This document shows positions 1-9,771 of a stretch of 30,909 nucleotides of DNA, in pieces. The position numbers and the translations under genes were made by a program. Origin of the DNA: Trichinella spiralis (lineage: Eukaryota; Nematoda; Enoplea; Trichinellida; Trichinellidae); NCBI GenBank assembly GCA_000181795.3, contig CM012953.1:15838996-15869904 (forward strand), in the 5' to 3' direction. Below the pieces are notes generated by a model that did not search any database, had not been told where the DNA came from, and saw only the letters and a program-made list of their open reading frames with translations. The first letter of the stretch is position 1, and each line of letters starts with the position of its first letter.

Positions 1-299
1 CCTTTATATTTAAAATTTTTTTATTATAATAAAAAAACAAGTTCAGTCAATCAGCATCAGTACAATTTATGAAATAACAACAAAAAATAAAAAATTAAAA
101 TACATATGTCACAAAAAGCCAGTAATTACAAAAATTAATTGTCACTAAAAATTAGTGATTAAAAAAGAAAAAAATAAAAATCAAGTTACCAAAAATACCA
201 TAAACATTGAAAAAACTAGTACTAAAAGTTTCCTTCAATATTCATGCCATTTACTCCACCTAAGTGGATACCGGATTCCTTATTTCCAGAATCTGCGAC
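1..299. other. left edge, no recognised gene
   Basis: AT-rich DNA. If the tandem array seen to the right continues, the first XLF exon of a further copy would lie here on the minus strand. I do not see its conserved Trp-containing start, so that copy is either lost or beyond recognition. Confidence 0.5.
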
Positions 300-522
300 G
301 TTTACTATTATTATTACTTTTCTTATCTGCCTGTCGATCAGTTCAAATTCTTCAAAGATTTACACTTTCAACTGATAATTTCAGTAGAAAAAATAAAAAA
401 AAACGAATCCAACGCCAAATTTATTAATAGAAAATACCAAACAATAGACAAACACCAAATTTATGCTTATTTCTCCTTGGTTTCGGTTGGCAAGATTCTT
501 ATCGGTGATGTAATATCTGTTT
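300..522 (-). pseudogene. 3' end remnant of a second K gene plus its 3' flank
   Basis: On the minus strand 522-467 reads ...TDITSPIRILPTETKEK and a TAA stop. This matches the C-terminus of the intact K protein (PETVIRSPKKMLPSKTKKK, stop). Below 467 the DNA follows the 3' flank of K at 1780-1932 closely (shared CAAATTTATTAAT, TCAAATTCTTCAAAGATT and TCAACTGATAATTT blocks). The rest of the K coding region is missing: homology jumps straight into repeat U at about 527. I read this as an internally deleted duplicate of K. It cannot make a K-like protein. Confidence 0.75.
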
Positions 523-526
523 TATT

Positions 527-1004
527 AAATTTTATTGCTATTCAATTTGGAATATAACTAAAGGACTTCAATTTGTCAAATTTGATTTGAGTCGATTTCA
601 AAGTAACATCACATTCTCAACGCATTAGCAGTTTCACATTTGTCACTGCTTCTTCCCTTTTGCGGTTGATCCAATCGGATTTCGTTGCCCTTGCATGAAG
701 CGTCAGTTATGGTAAGGTGACACCTTCTATGACAGAACACCGTCATAGATAACGCCAAAGTCCTGCATGTTATCATTCAGAGAGCTAAAATACCTAAATT
801 ATGTTTGCTTGTTGCAATAGTAAGCAGTCAGTAAATGTTTTGACAAAATACTTTCTTTAATGACAAACTACAATATAATGCGATACAATATATTGATCAT
901 TTAAAGCAGTGCTGCATGTAATTTTTGATCTGATTTTGTGCCGCCCGCCAGTGGATCTGATTTCACACGTGAAAAAAATGAAACAATTCGCATCAAATGC
1001 ATAT
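527..1004. repeat. repeat U, copy A (about 475 bp)
   Basis: Aligns over its whole length with 4157-4634, from ATTTGGAATATAACTAAA at the left to CAAATGCATAT at the right. By eye identity is about 80-85 % with small indels. It carries an inverted repeat at 726-749 (8-bp arms, 8-nt loop) and an 80-nt exon-like interval, 632-711, bounded by GCAG and GTAAG. In copy B the unit is the 5' flank of gene K, so here it marks the upstream end of a deleted K duplicate. Its function is unknown. Confidence 0.8.
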
Positions 1005-1011
1005 GCTGCAA

Positions 1012-1759
1012 CGAATCATGCTTATTTGTTCAGAATCTTAGCTGAACAATCGCCTTCCCCTTCCAAGCATTCCTGAAATATTTTATCATGAGATTTTATA
1101 AATAAAATTAGCAGCTGCTCCTGATCAACATTGTGAATGGGCACTGCCATAAATGGTAGAACAAGATCTTGAAAATACTATTCATCAAGATAGAGAAATC
1201 AAATTTTCATTCAAACAAGAAAATAATAAGCAATAAAGTACAATTTCTGGTGAATACAATGCAGTTTCCATTTCAGCGGCAGTCGAAAAACTTTGAAATC
1301 AAACCACACCACTATAACACACACAATCTGCGCAATTTAGCCATGCAAGTCCTCACTGCTTAGTGCATTGAAAACTGTTCAAATAAACCGAAATAAAGAA
1401 ACAATATTATCATTTTGAACTATAAATCTCACAGATAATACATTATTATTACTATTATTACAGAAAGAGAAAAATAACTTTTTCAAACAGAAATCAGTTT
1501 TTGGAAAATATATGAGAAAAGGAAAAGGAAGAAACAGTGCATTTCTTTTTTTAATTTCCAAACTGAACTACAACCGCTTAATCAATTCATTACAGTAAGC
1601 CTTCGACAAAACCGTAGTAATTCAACGTTTCACGCCACATTTGAATCTAATTGGCCAAATCGAACCGCACTGTTCTATAGTAATCTACAACAACTCAAAC
1701 AAACCAGGCAGTTGTGCCGTCCAAATAAAAAACAACGTCCAAAATGCGAAATTTCGCAT
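1012..1759 (-). pseudogene. decayed duplicate of the XLF/NHEJ1 gene
   Basis: This is a diverged, broken copy of the XLF gene at 8033-9771. 1759 downward matches XLF exon 1 and its intron. About 1318-1600 matches intron 1. About 1025-1310 matches the end of exon 3, intron 3 and exon 4. The copy lacks the stretch equal to about 8918-9333, which contains the start of exon 3 and the proposed microexon 2. Exon 1 is frameshifted after the ACGTTG codons, and the donor after exon 4 has lost its GT (TCAGCTAAG instead of TCGGGTGAG). Exons 5-7 are absent; repeat U follows directly. This is a host gene copy, not a mobile element. Confidence 0.8.
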
Positions 1760-1885
1760 TCATTCGCCTTTATTACTATTCTTTTTCTTCTCTACTTGCG
1801 GAACAATTCAAATTCTTCAAAGATTCACATTTTCAACTGATAATTTGAGTAACAAAAACCAGTAAAAAAAGTATCCAACTCCAAA

Positions 1886-1891
1886 TTTATT
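1886..1891 (-). terminator. poly(A) signal of gene K
   Basis: AATAAA on the minus strand, about 42 nt past the K stop codon, at a normal distance for cleavage and polyadenylation. The same block recurs in the remnant near 415-425. Confidence 0.45.
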
Positions 1892-1932
1892 AATAACAAA
1901 TACCAAACACTAGAAAAACCCTAAGTTCCTGC

Positions 1933-3534
1933 TTATTTCTTTTTGGTTTTGGATGGCAACATTTTTTTCGGTGATCTAATAACCGTTTCAGGCATCTGAG
2001 AAGACCCAGCTTTTTTAGTGACCCTACTATCATCAGATTTCTTGCCTTTCTTTGATTTTGTTCGCTTCTTTGACTTCTTCTTAATCTTTTTAGAATCTTT
2101 GTTTTCACCTTTTGGTTCATCCTTTATCGCCGGCTTTTCAACTTTTTCTTCAGCAATTGGTTGAACAATGTTCGCCTGATCTATATCTATAGCTGTTGCC
2201 TCACCAGCCAATGTAAGTTTTGGTGATGTAATATCCGTTTCTGGCATTTGAGGAGACACGGCTTTTTTAGCGACACTATCCTCGTCAGATTTCTTGCCTT
2301 TCTTTGATTTTGTTCGCTTCTTTGTCTTCTTCTTAAGCTGTGTAGAATCTTCCTTTTCAATTGTTTGTACTTCTTTAATGAATTCATCGGCCTTTTTCTC
2401 AACTGTGACTGCCTGAACAACGACTGTTTCATCGCTAACGGCTGCAGTTATTTCTGTTGTTGTTGGTGCTTCCATAACTGCTTTTTCTGTTTGATGTGTC
2501 TGTTTGTTCATATGTTGTTTTACTGTCACCTCCGTTTCTCCTTTCTTGCTCTTATTCGACTTTGATTTCTTTTTGGACTTCTTTTTCTCTTTTCTCGATT
2601 CCTCCTCTCCAATTCTTTCTGCTGCTTTTTTCTCTTTCTCTGACAATCTTGTCGTGCTCATTCTGTCAATTAGACGGTTGCTCTCAGTGGCTTGTGCTTT
2701 CACTTCTTTTGTCCATTGCATAATTTCTTCTTCCAGTTTGCTCTTATGTTTTCTTGAGCTTGTATCTTTCTCTACCATCATTTCTGTCTTTTCTTTCTTA
2801 GTTTCTGTTGATTTAGACCTTTTAGCAGACTTTGATTTTCTTTTTTTTGAGTCTGCTTTTTTTATTTTTTCTGCTACTTTAGTCAATTGTTTGAAATCAC
2901 TCTGTGCAACGACTTGACCCATGATATTCTGTTTTTCACTAATTTGTGCTGTGTTTTGCAATTCAAATGGTGTTACTTGAGTTTGCAATTTTGTCTGAGA
3001 TTTCTCTGTGCTCATCATATCTTGCTTTACTGTCATCTCTTTTTCCATTTCTCTGCCTTTTTTGGATTTGGATTTTCTTTTCAGTTTTCTTTTCTTTTTT
3101 TCTGAATCTTCCCGTCTTATTTTTTCTGCTGCTTTGGTTATTTCTTCTGTCGCAACGTTGGGAACAATTTGCGGCACTACATTTCTTGTCACAGCGACTG
3201 CTGAAATTGTTTCAGGTAAGCTTTCTGCCATTTCGATTTCTTTCTTTGTTTCTGATTTCTCTTTGCTTATATCCCTTCTTTTCGGTATGCTTTGAGTAGC
3301 CTTCTTGCTCTTTTTGGATTTTGTCTTCCTTTTTGTTTTTCCCACCAGTTTCTTGTCTGCTTTTAGCTGCTTTTCTTTTGATTCCATAATAATTTCCTCT
3401 GGTGTTTTCTTTTCAGGAATTGCTGTCATTGCTTGATCTTGCGTCCCTTTCCAATCCGAAATTTGCTTTTTTTGAGTAACAAAGTGGTAGACCAATGCCA
3501 GAACAATCACAACGAGAATCGCGGTAAGGAGCAT
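1933..3534 (-). CDS. K: lysine-rich, repeat-built, N-terminally membrane-anchored protein
   Basis: A single uninterrupted frame of 533 codons, longer than any other exon here except one. Residues 2-18 form one hydrophobic segment (LLTAILVVIVLALVYHF) followed by QKKQ, which suits an uncleaved signal anchor with the basic body in the cytosol. The body is strongly Lys/Glu/Ser-rich. It is built from about five diverged units starting AAEKI or similar, then an EDS-K-rich run, SKKG and a VTVKQ-like tail (about 135-170, 221-256, 304-340, 381-425, 468-515). The last two units are the freshest: 397-438 and 481-522 share KKRTKSKKGKKSD and SQMPET with an 84-residue period. General design resembles the basic repeat regions of ribosome-binding protein p180 or KEKE regions of triadin/junctin, but there is no motif-level match and I do not assign a function. 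ATG at 3534 directly precedes the hydrophobic segment. The gene sits in a duplicated block with XLF. Confidence 0.75.
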   Translation of the reverse strand: MLLTAILVVIVLALVYHFVTQKKQISDWKGTQDQAMTAIPEKKTPEEIIMESKEKQLKADKKLVGKTKRKTKSKKSKKATQSIPKRRDISKEKSETKKEIEMAESLPETISAVAVTRNVVPQIVPNVATEEITKAAEKIRREDSEKKKRKLKRKSKSKKGREMEKEMTVKQDMMSTEKSQTKLQTQVTPFELQNTAQISEKQNIMGQVVAQSDFKQLTKVAEKIKKADSKKRKSKSAKRSKSTETKKEKTEMMVEKDTSSRKHKSKLEEEIMQWTKEVKAQATESNRLIDRMSTTRLSEKEKKAAERIGEEESRKEKKKSKKKSKSNKSKKGETEVTVKQHMNKQTHQTEKAVMEAPTTTEITAAVSDETVVVQAVTVEKKADEFIKEVQTIEKEDSTQLKKKTKKRTKSKKGKKSDEDSVAKKAVSPQMPETDITSPKLTLAGEATAIDIDQANIVQPIAEEKVEKPAIKDEPKGENKDSKKIKKKSKKRTKSKKGKKSDDSRVTKKAGSSQMPETVIRSPKKMLPSKTKKK

Positions 3535-4156
3535 TTTTTAGACAACACGTATTGCTATTTCTGAAGTATTTAATATCATTAGTATCGTAAAATTTAATGA
3601 AACCAAATGTTCCTATTTATATTATAAACATCAAATGAATATAATCATCATGTGGCAAATGAATGATTGATTGGTCACTTACCTCGACAACTTGAAATTT
3701 GCCTGATGTGCCCAAGCTTGGAAAAAGCTGAAATGATTAATTTTACTAACGCCGTCCCATAAGTAAAACTTTAAAATTTATTACTTTGAACAATTTTGTT
3801 TTTACCTTTTGTTTAAAGTTTAAACAATTTTGTTTTTACCTTTTGTTTAAGGTTTAACAATGTTTTTAATCCATGTATCTTTTGTTTAAATTTCTTTCTG
3901 AATGAGAACTTTAAAGTTGTCTATGGCCTTTTGATTTGAAAATAATGCAGTGTGATGTAAAGTGGATACCTATTTTTTGAAAATATAGTATATTTTTCAT
4001 TTCTTGAGCAACAATTAAATTTCTTATTTTATTAATTAATGCTTTTATTGATTTTTCAAATAAAATCATTGTTAGATCATTTTGAACATATCTAATATAG
4101 AAATTTGAAGAATAAGATGTGTGTTAGGTGCTTATTGAAATAAATGTATTCATTTC
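3535..4156. other. 5' flank of gene K
   Basis: No gene seen. It should hold the K promoter (minus strand). The only structure is the 34-bp tandem repeat at 3791-3890. Confidence 0.5.
3791..3890. repeat. 34-bp tandem repeat
   Basis: Two nearly identical 34-bp units (3791-3824, 3825-3857) beginning CAATTTTGTTTTTACC and containing CTTTTGTTTAA, then a diverged third unit to about 3890. It lies 260-350 bp upstream of the K start. Confidence 0.75.
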
Positions 4157-4634
4157 TAATGCTATTAAATTTGGAATATAACTAAATGAGGGTCTTCAAT
4201 CTTATCAAATTTGATTTGATTTGATTTCAAATTAACAGCAATTTCCCAACACATTGGCAGTTTCACATTTGTCATTGCTTATTTTCTCTTGCGATTGATC
4301 CAACTGGATTTCGTTGCCCTTGCATGTAGTGTCTGTTATGGTAAGTTGGCACCTTTTATAACAGAACGGCGTTATAGATAGCGCCAGAGTGCTGCATGTT
4401 ATTAGTCAGAAAGCTAGAATACCTCAATTTTGTTTGCTTGTTGCAAAGGTATGCTGTCAGTGAATGTTTAAACAAAATTTCTTCTTTAATGACAAACTGT
4501 AATATAATACAATGCAATGTCCTGATCTTTTAAAGCAAGGCTGCATGTAATTTGGGAGCAGATTTTGTGCCGCCCGCCAATGGATGTGATTTCACACGTT
4601 CAGAAAATGAAACATTTTGCTTCAAATGCATATT
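4157..4634. repeat. repeat U, copy B
   Basis: Partner of 527-1004. Same left and right limits, same 80-nt exon-like interval (4261-4340, GCAG before and GTAAG after) and the same hairpin (4355-4378). Compared with copy A the hairpin stem keeps pairing through one double change (G-C to A-T) and one C-G to T-G wobble. It lies about 620 bp upstream of the K start. Confidence 0.8.
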
Positions 4635-6252
4635 AAATATTTTTATTCTTTATATTTCATTGTTTTTGAATTGCAAAAGGTGAAGATTTTTTGAATTACT
4701 GTTTCAGTAAATGCGTTTATGAACGCCATGACTTCATTTTCTTTTGAAAGTTTGGCGTGCTTGTAAAATTTAATAAAATTTTCCAAGTAATTTTATACAT
4801 ACCCTGTATTTATTCTTGATCCTACCCACAGATAAATCTTCTTCTATGCAGCTCTGATATTAAGTAAGTTTGGGCAGTCCTGATTGAAAATAAAAAAAGC
4901 AGCGAATGAGCTGATCAGTATATGGATAGAAGAATATTCACAGTCAGCAGTTTGCCTCCTCAAAGTTATGCAAACTACAAATTGAAAATTCTGCTTTCTA
5001 CAACCACTGAACCTACCAGTCACTGAATTTCTGCCAGCATTTTGTTTACTTTTTACCTGATATGTTCATATATTAAACTTTTGCTTCTTCATCGCTTTTC
5101 TAAGTACGCTTTAAGTTGTATGAAATTAACGGCGATATCGCTTCCTGATAGTGTTATGCTGAATGGTGATGTATAAAATTTTTAAGAAGTAGTTACAATA
5201 AATTTTAACATTTAAAGCACCAAACTCAAATGTGACTAAGCAGCTTAGCTTCAATGTGATGTTATGCGCTTACTGCTTGGATGAAGCAAATGTTGGTTTC
5301 ATTTTAATTATTGCTAAGAATTTAAAAGTGAAGTTTTACTAATTACTAGTAGGTGCATATGCTGAAGTCCATTCTTTAATCTGAAAACACTGTTTGCTTT
5401 CGCTCTAAGATTGTAAATGCTTTATATTTTTTACAAGCGAGTGTTACTTTCATGTAATGAATTTTTTCATTTACTAATATTTTTCATAAGTGCAGACTGA
5501 AATTTTGACAAGGTGATCATTTTTATAAATTTCACTTCAAGAAGTTTTCATTTAGATCTATTTTTTAATTTCATTGTTGTTTTTCAACTTAAGGTAAATT
5601 TGAAAAACATAGTTCTGTTATTTTTTGTTTATTAATATTATCTGAAACTCTATATAAGTTTTTAAACATCGTAAATTTAATACTTGCACAGGTTGAATGA
5701 ATTTACCCTTAGATGGTCTTTTCAGATTATGTACGTATTTGAACTTTAGGGGTGCTTAGGACCCCTATCATGAAATGCTTGCTTCTCACGTTATTAGGCC
5801 AATGAAATAGTACTTCTAAGCTTTTATAGAATTTATTACCGAAATAATTGTTAGCATAAGCATGTCTAAATGACTTATATGTGGAGGTACTGGCTTATCA
5901 TAGCAGTTGGGACAGAGTCTGTGAACGTATTTTTCAAACCTCTTTTTATGGATCATTATTGCTAATATTGAGCTAAACTGATCAATATTGTGAAAACGGA
6001 AAATTCTTCACGCAACATCTTTTGACGGACATGTAATTTATGCATCGATTGGTTACATGTAAATAAATATTCCTAAACGCTTTCAAAGCAGAGGACTTTT
6101 AAAGATCATCGAATCAAGTTGCATGTAGTATTTCTCTTTTATTTACAGTTTCGTTCTAATCAACGAACGTCATCAATCTGAAAGTATTGACCATTGTTTG
6201 GAGTTTAGTTTTTTCAGTTTTATAAAATACGTCATTCGTTGAACTACTTTTA
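4635..6252. other. intergenic region left of the secreted-protein gene
   Basis: 1.6 kb, AT-rich. I find no convincing exon. A small GC-rich inverted repeat lies at 5747-5767 (TAGGGGT, 7-nt loop, ACCCCTA). ACATGTAA and TTACATGT face each other near 6030-6062. Neither is assigned a role. Confidence 0.5.
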
Positions 6253-7704
6253 ATGCATTTGCCAGTGATCCTCATTTTGCTCAATGTCAATGCTCAATGC
6301 TCAATGACTGAACTGTTGGTAAGCGTACAATATTATTACTGCTTATGATGGAATTTATTTGCAGTATCTCTATATTATCAAATATCTAACGAGCTTAAAC
6401 GTTTTTCATTATTTTTATACTTCAGAATTTAAGTTCACAATAATAGCTTTTTCCAAGTACAGTACTATTATTACTTTATTTGATGTTGGTATAACTTATT
6501 CAGTTTTCAAATTTTAATTTAAAAAAATAATTATTAAATCTGAAAATACAATAAATTTATCAATAAAAAAGTGTTAATAATTTTTTGATGTTCATTTCAG
6601 AATTTCAACAAACCAGAATCTTATTTTGATGGTAAAGAGATGACTTGTTCTATGCTCCCCTGTTTTAGCCAGGAAGACTGCTGCCCTGGTACAGTTTGCA
6701 TGATGCAAAAATCTTCAAGTACAGAACTGAATTCACACTTTCTTATGCTAAAAGATGTTTTCTCAAAAACATAATCATGCAAATGATTAAATATAGATAG
6801 GTAATCGTTTCGTATTGCAGGCCATTTCTACTTTTTGAAACATTAAAATATCAAAAAATCTAATTCTCTTAAGACATAATAATCATAGAAATGAAAATTG
6901 GATAAATTTTTAAAATTTGTGAAAAACAATAATTTTTGTCGTAGAATTAATTATGAAAAATGAATAGCATATAGTCGTTTTAGTGAATGAATTTTATGAC
7001 GGTTTAAATTTCCAAAAGTGCACCAGATTCGAGCAGATAAATGCAATTAATTTTCAAATTTCAAACATTTATAAAAAAATTGTCATTGCACTTCAAGCAA
7101 CAATTATTTACATAAATGGTATAGGATTTAAAATAATGTTTATTTTTAGACCGTGGAATTTGTGGCCAACTTTTGGCGCAGGCAGAAGGAAAAATTTGCC
7201 TCACTATTCCAACAATGATGCAACAGTGCATAGATGGTCTTGAATGCAGTTCAATCAGTGGACTGCAACCACCATTCGGCCTCTGCATGAGACGAAATTA
7301 CATTTTTGAAAAAAGACAGTTCTGTAAGTAAATGATGATATTTTTCAAGTACATTAATACATGCTTGACACATTTCACCAACAATGAGCAATAACTGTCG
7401 ATACTTCACAAATAAATAAATATGCACTGTTAATATTACAAATATGTAAATAGAATGTATTTACTTAATCAGCGATATTTTCATGGGAAACATGCAATTT
7501 ATTCAAACAAAGTAGATTGCAATAGTTGATAGAACAAAATGAAATTATAAATGCCGTTGCATTTCAGTCGATCCGTGCATTACATCTATGGAATGCGACA
7601 TGTCAAAACAGCTGTGCTGCCGAGAGCAACACAGCTCCTCAAGAGGAGAAAGCAGACAACTTTGCTCTTATTTTGAAGATCCAATTGAAGACTGTATCTA
7701 TTGA
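6253..7704 (+). CDS. secreted cysteine-rich protein, three disulfide blocks
   Basis: Four exons: 6253-6318, 6601-6718, 7150-7323, 7568-7704; phases 0, 1, 1 all close, giving 164 residues. It starts with a short signal peptide (MHLPVILILLNVNAQC). The mature part has 16 cysteines in three blocks. Block 1 is C-x4-C-x5-CC-x4-C-x10-C. Block 2 is C-x9-C-x5-C-x12-C. Block 3 is C-x5-C-x6-CC-x14-C-x9-C, ending ...DCIY. The CC pairs and DxxCC spacing recall knottin, WAP or dickkopf/prokineticin-like small disulfide folds, but I recognise no named family. No transmembrane segment follows the signal, so it is likely released. A poly(A) signal (7778) closes the gene. It runs head-on towards XLF, with 328 bp between stop codons. 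Confidence 0.8.
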
Positions 7705-8032
7705 ATCACTCATCTGGCAGCAGAAATATGAGAAGTGTCAGTTGTGAACTGTTGTATAAAAAAATATTCACAGAAGAAATAAACGTAAGATTTGTTCATC
7801 ATACTTCATGATGAAATATAATGAAAAAGAAAATACTTTTTGCCCGATTCGTAAAATTACAACACAAATTTACAAAAATCAGCTCTAAGAAAACAAGTTA
7901 CTGTAGACTGTCAGAAGTAAAATTTCCAGATAAACGACAATTTATCGCAACTATTTTTGTGATAGAAATTTGATTATTAAATCATAAATTGTGTAGAAAT
8001 TCGGCAAATCCATCGTGTACCGATCTATGGAT
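7705..8032. other. convergent 3' flanks of the secreted protein and XLF genes
   Basis: Holds both 3' UTRs. The only clear signal is AATAAA at 7778 (+). Confidence 0.6.
7778..7783 (+). terminator. poly(A) signal of the secreted protein gene
   Basis: AATAAA, 74 nt past the TGA at 7702-7704. Confidence 0.55.
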
Positions 8033-9771
8033 TCATAAACGCAGGATTTTCTTAGGAATTTTCGACACTTCTGAAAGTTGATTTTCATCATCGTCTGATT
8101 CAGAAGACAACAACGACTTCGTCGAATCTTCTTCTCTTTCCTCTTCTTCATTGCTTTCAGCTCCCGAAATCGATGCGCTTATTACCAAATTCATTTTTTC
8201 TTCCACTTCAAAATCAAAACAATAAATAATTGATTAATAATTGAAAATGAAATCAATGAAAAATGGTCCAACTTGTCGTTTTACGAAGTAAATCAAACGT
8301 TGATCCAATGACACAGATGCGGTCAGAAATTTGTTCACATTGCAAAACGTGCTCACCACGATTGCCAATCTTTTCATACAAAGCTGTTATATTCTAAAAT
8401 ATTTCAAAAAACAAATATATATATATATATATAACAGATAAATAAATTAAGTTTCAATCAATCAGACTGCGTTTTATTTAGTAATTCGTGTTACTTCAAT
8501 GCTCGACAATTTTGAACACCACTGGTGCTGATCAAATTTACTCCAATTACGCTGAATATCTAAAATTGAATGGAATTGAAAGTGCAAAAAATAAAAATAT
8601 AGCAAATCACACTTTTCTGTTCAAAATCTCACCCGAACAATCGCCTTCCCCTTCCAAGCATTCCTCGAACATTTTATCACGAGATTGAATCAATGAAATT
8701 AGCATCTGTTCTCGATCAACACTGTGCATGGCCAATGCCATAAATGGTAGAACAAATTCTTGAAAATACTATTCATCAAGATAGAGAAATCAAATTTTCA
8801 TTCAAACAAGTAAATGATAAGCAATAAATTACAATTTCCGGTGCAACCAATTCAGCTTGCAGTTTCCATTTCAGCGGCAGTCGAAAAAATTTCGAATCAA
8901 ACCACACCACAATAGCACTATTTGAAGATTTCTCCAATTTCACAATGCAGTGTGCCTCTTTTCCCAAAACCATGGAAAAAATATAATCAAACAGAGGTCC
9001 AATTTCACCTTCAACATTGCAATTCAACGCCTACAAAAACCATGCTCAGATTGAGCGAACCAATTAATTCACCGTCGTTCATCCGATGCTCGTTTGTAAA
9101 AAAGCTTTCATAGCCACAGTTTAATATTGAAATAGTAAAAAGATAACATAAATAATTGAAAAGCATACAGCTTTAAAATTTGATATTCTGTCTTGAAAAA
9201 AAAATTGTCTTCGCTATAAAGAATTTCCTGTTCCAATCGTTTCATTCCCGTTCATCAATCAATGAGCTAAAGTTGTTCCGCAGTCAATTGTACGCGCAAG
9301 CTGTTTCCTCAAATCGAAAATCAATTATCACTCAAATCTGCGCAATTTGGCCTTGCAAATCGTCTCTGCTCAGTGCATTGAAAACTGTTCAAATAAACCC
9401 AAATGAGGAAACAATTTTCTCATTTTGAACGATGAATCTTAACGATAATATATTATGATTACTAGTATTACTGAAAAAGAAAAATTATTTTTCCAAACAG
9501 AAATCAATTTTCTGAAAATATATGAAAAGAGGAAAAAGAAAAAACAGTCCATTTCTTTTTTCAATTTCTAAACTAAACTGCAAACACTTAATCAATTAAT
9601 TACAGTAAGCTTACGACGAAACTCTTCCTGATTCAACGTTTCACGCCACATTTGCATCTGATTGGTCAAATCGAACCGCACTGTTCGATCGTCATCTACA
9701 ACAACTCGAACAAACCAGGCAGTTTTGTCGTCCAAATAATTGACCAACGTCCAAAGTGCGAAATTGCTCAT
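8033..9771 (-). CDS. NHEJ1: XLF / NHEJ1-like DNA end-joining factor
   Basis: XLF binds XRCC4-ligase IV and Ku in non-homologous end joining in the nucleus. Exons (minus): 9771-9615, a proposed 14-nt microexon 9307-9294, 9030-8833, 8768-8633, 8559-8495, 8393-8285, 8205-8033. Phases 1-0-0-1-0-1 close, giving 283 aa (human XLF 299). The N-terminal head reads W7-T-L then FDLTNQMQMW (33-42), which matches the VSDLQQVW strand of human XLF. ALN at 58-60 fits the ELN region. FFRLPLKWKLQAEL (105-118) fits SGLPFYWNFHCML, with Leu108 in the place of the XRCC4-contact Leu115. FVLPFMALAM then matches IRPLMGMSLAL at the start of the stalk. After an acidic stretch (about 235-270) the tail is KIPKKILRL, recalling the Ku-binding tail KKPRGLFS. 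Only the microexon is uncertain. A dead duplicate lies at 1012-1759. An AT repeat (8416-8433) lies in intron 5. Confidence 0.83.
8416..8433. repeat. (AT)n microsatellite
   Basis: About nine TA units inside XLF intron 5. Confidence 0.85.

Noticed and set aside
632-711. LITAF-type zinc domain in repeat U (HICHCFFPF...RCPC)
   Set aside because: The spacing between the PF block and CPC is too short, the CPxC motif lacks its x residue, and copy B has a stop in the same frame.
700-960. An SL RNA or snRNA gene in repeat U (GGTAAG site, hairpin, then AATTTTTGA like an Sm site)
   Set aside because: The Sm-like site is about 200 nt from the donor-like site and is not conserved in copy B (AATTTGGGA). 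The order and size do not fit a known snRNA.
2365-3299. Several plus-strand open frames opposite gene K
   Set aside because: They are Phe/Leu/Ser-rich mirror images of the Lys/Glu codons of K and have no independent features.
7061-7288. Minus-strand frame overlapping exon 3 of the secreted protein gene
   Set aside because: It is the mirror of a well-supported plus-strand exon with matching splice phases.
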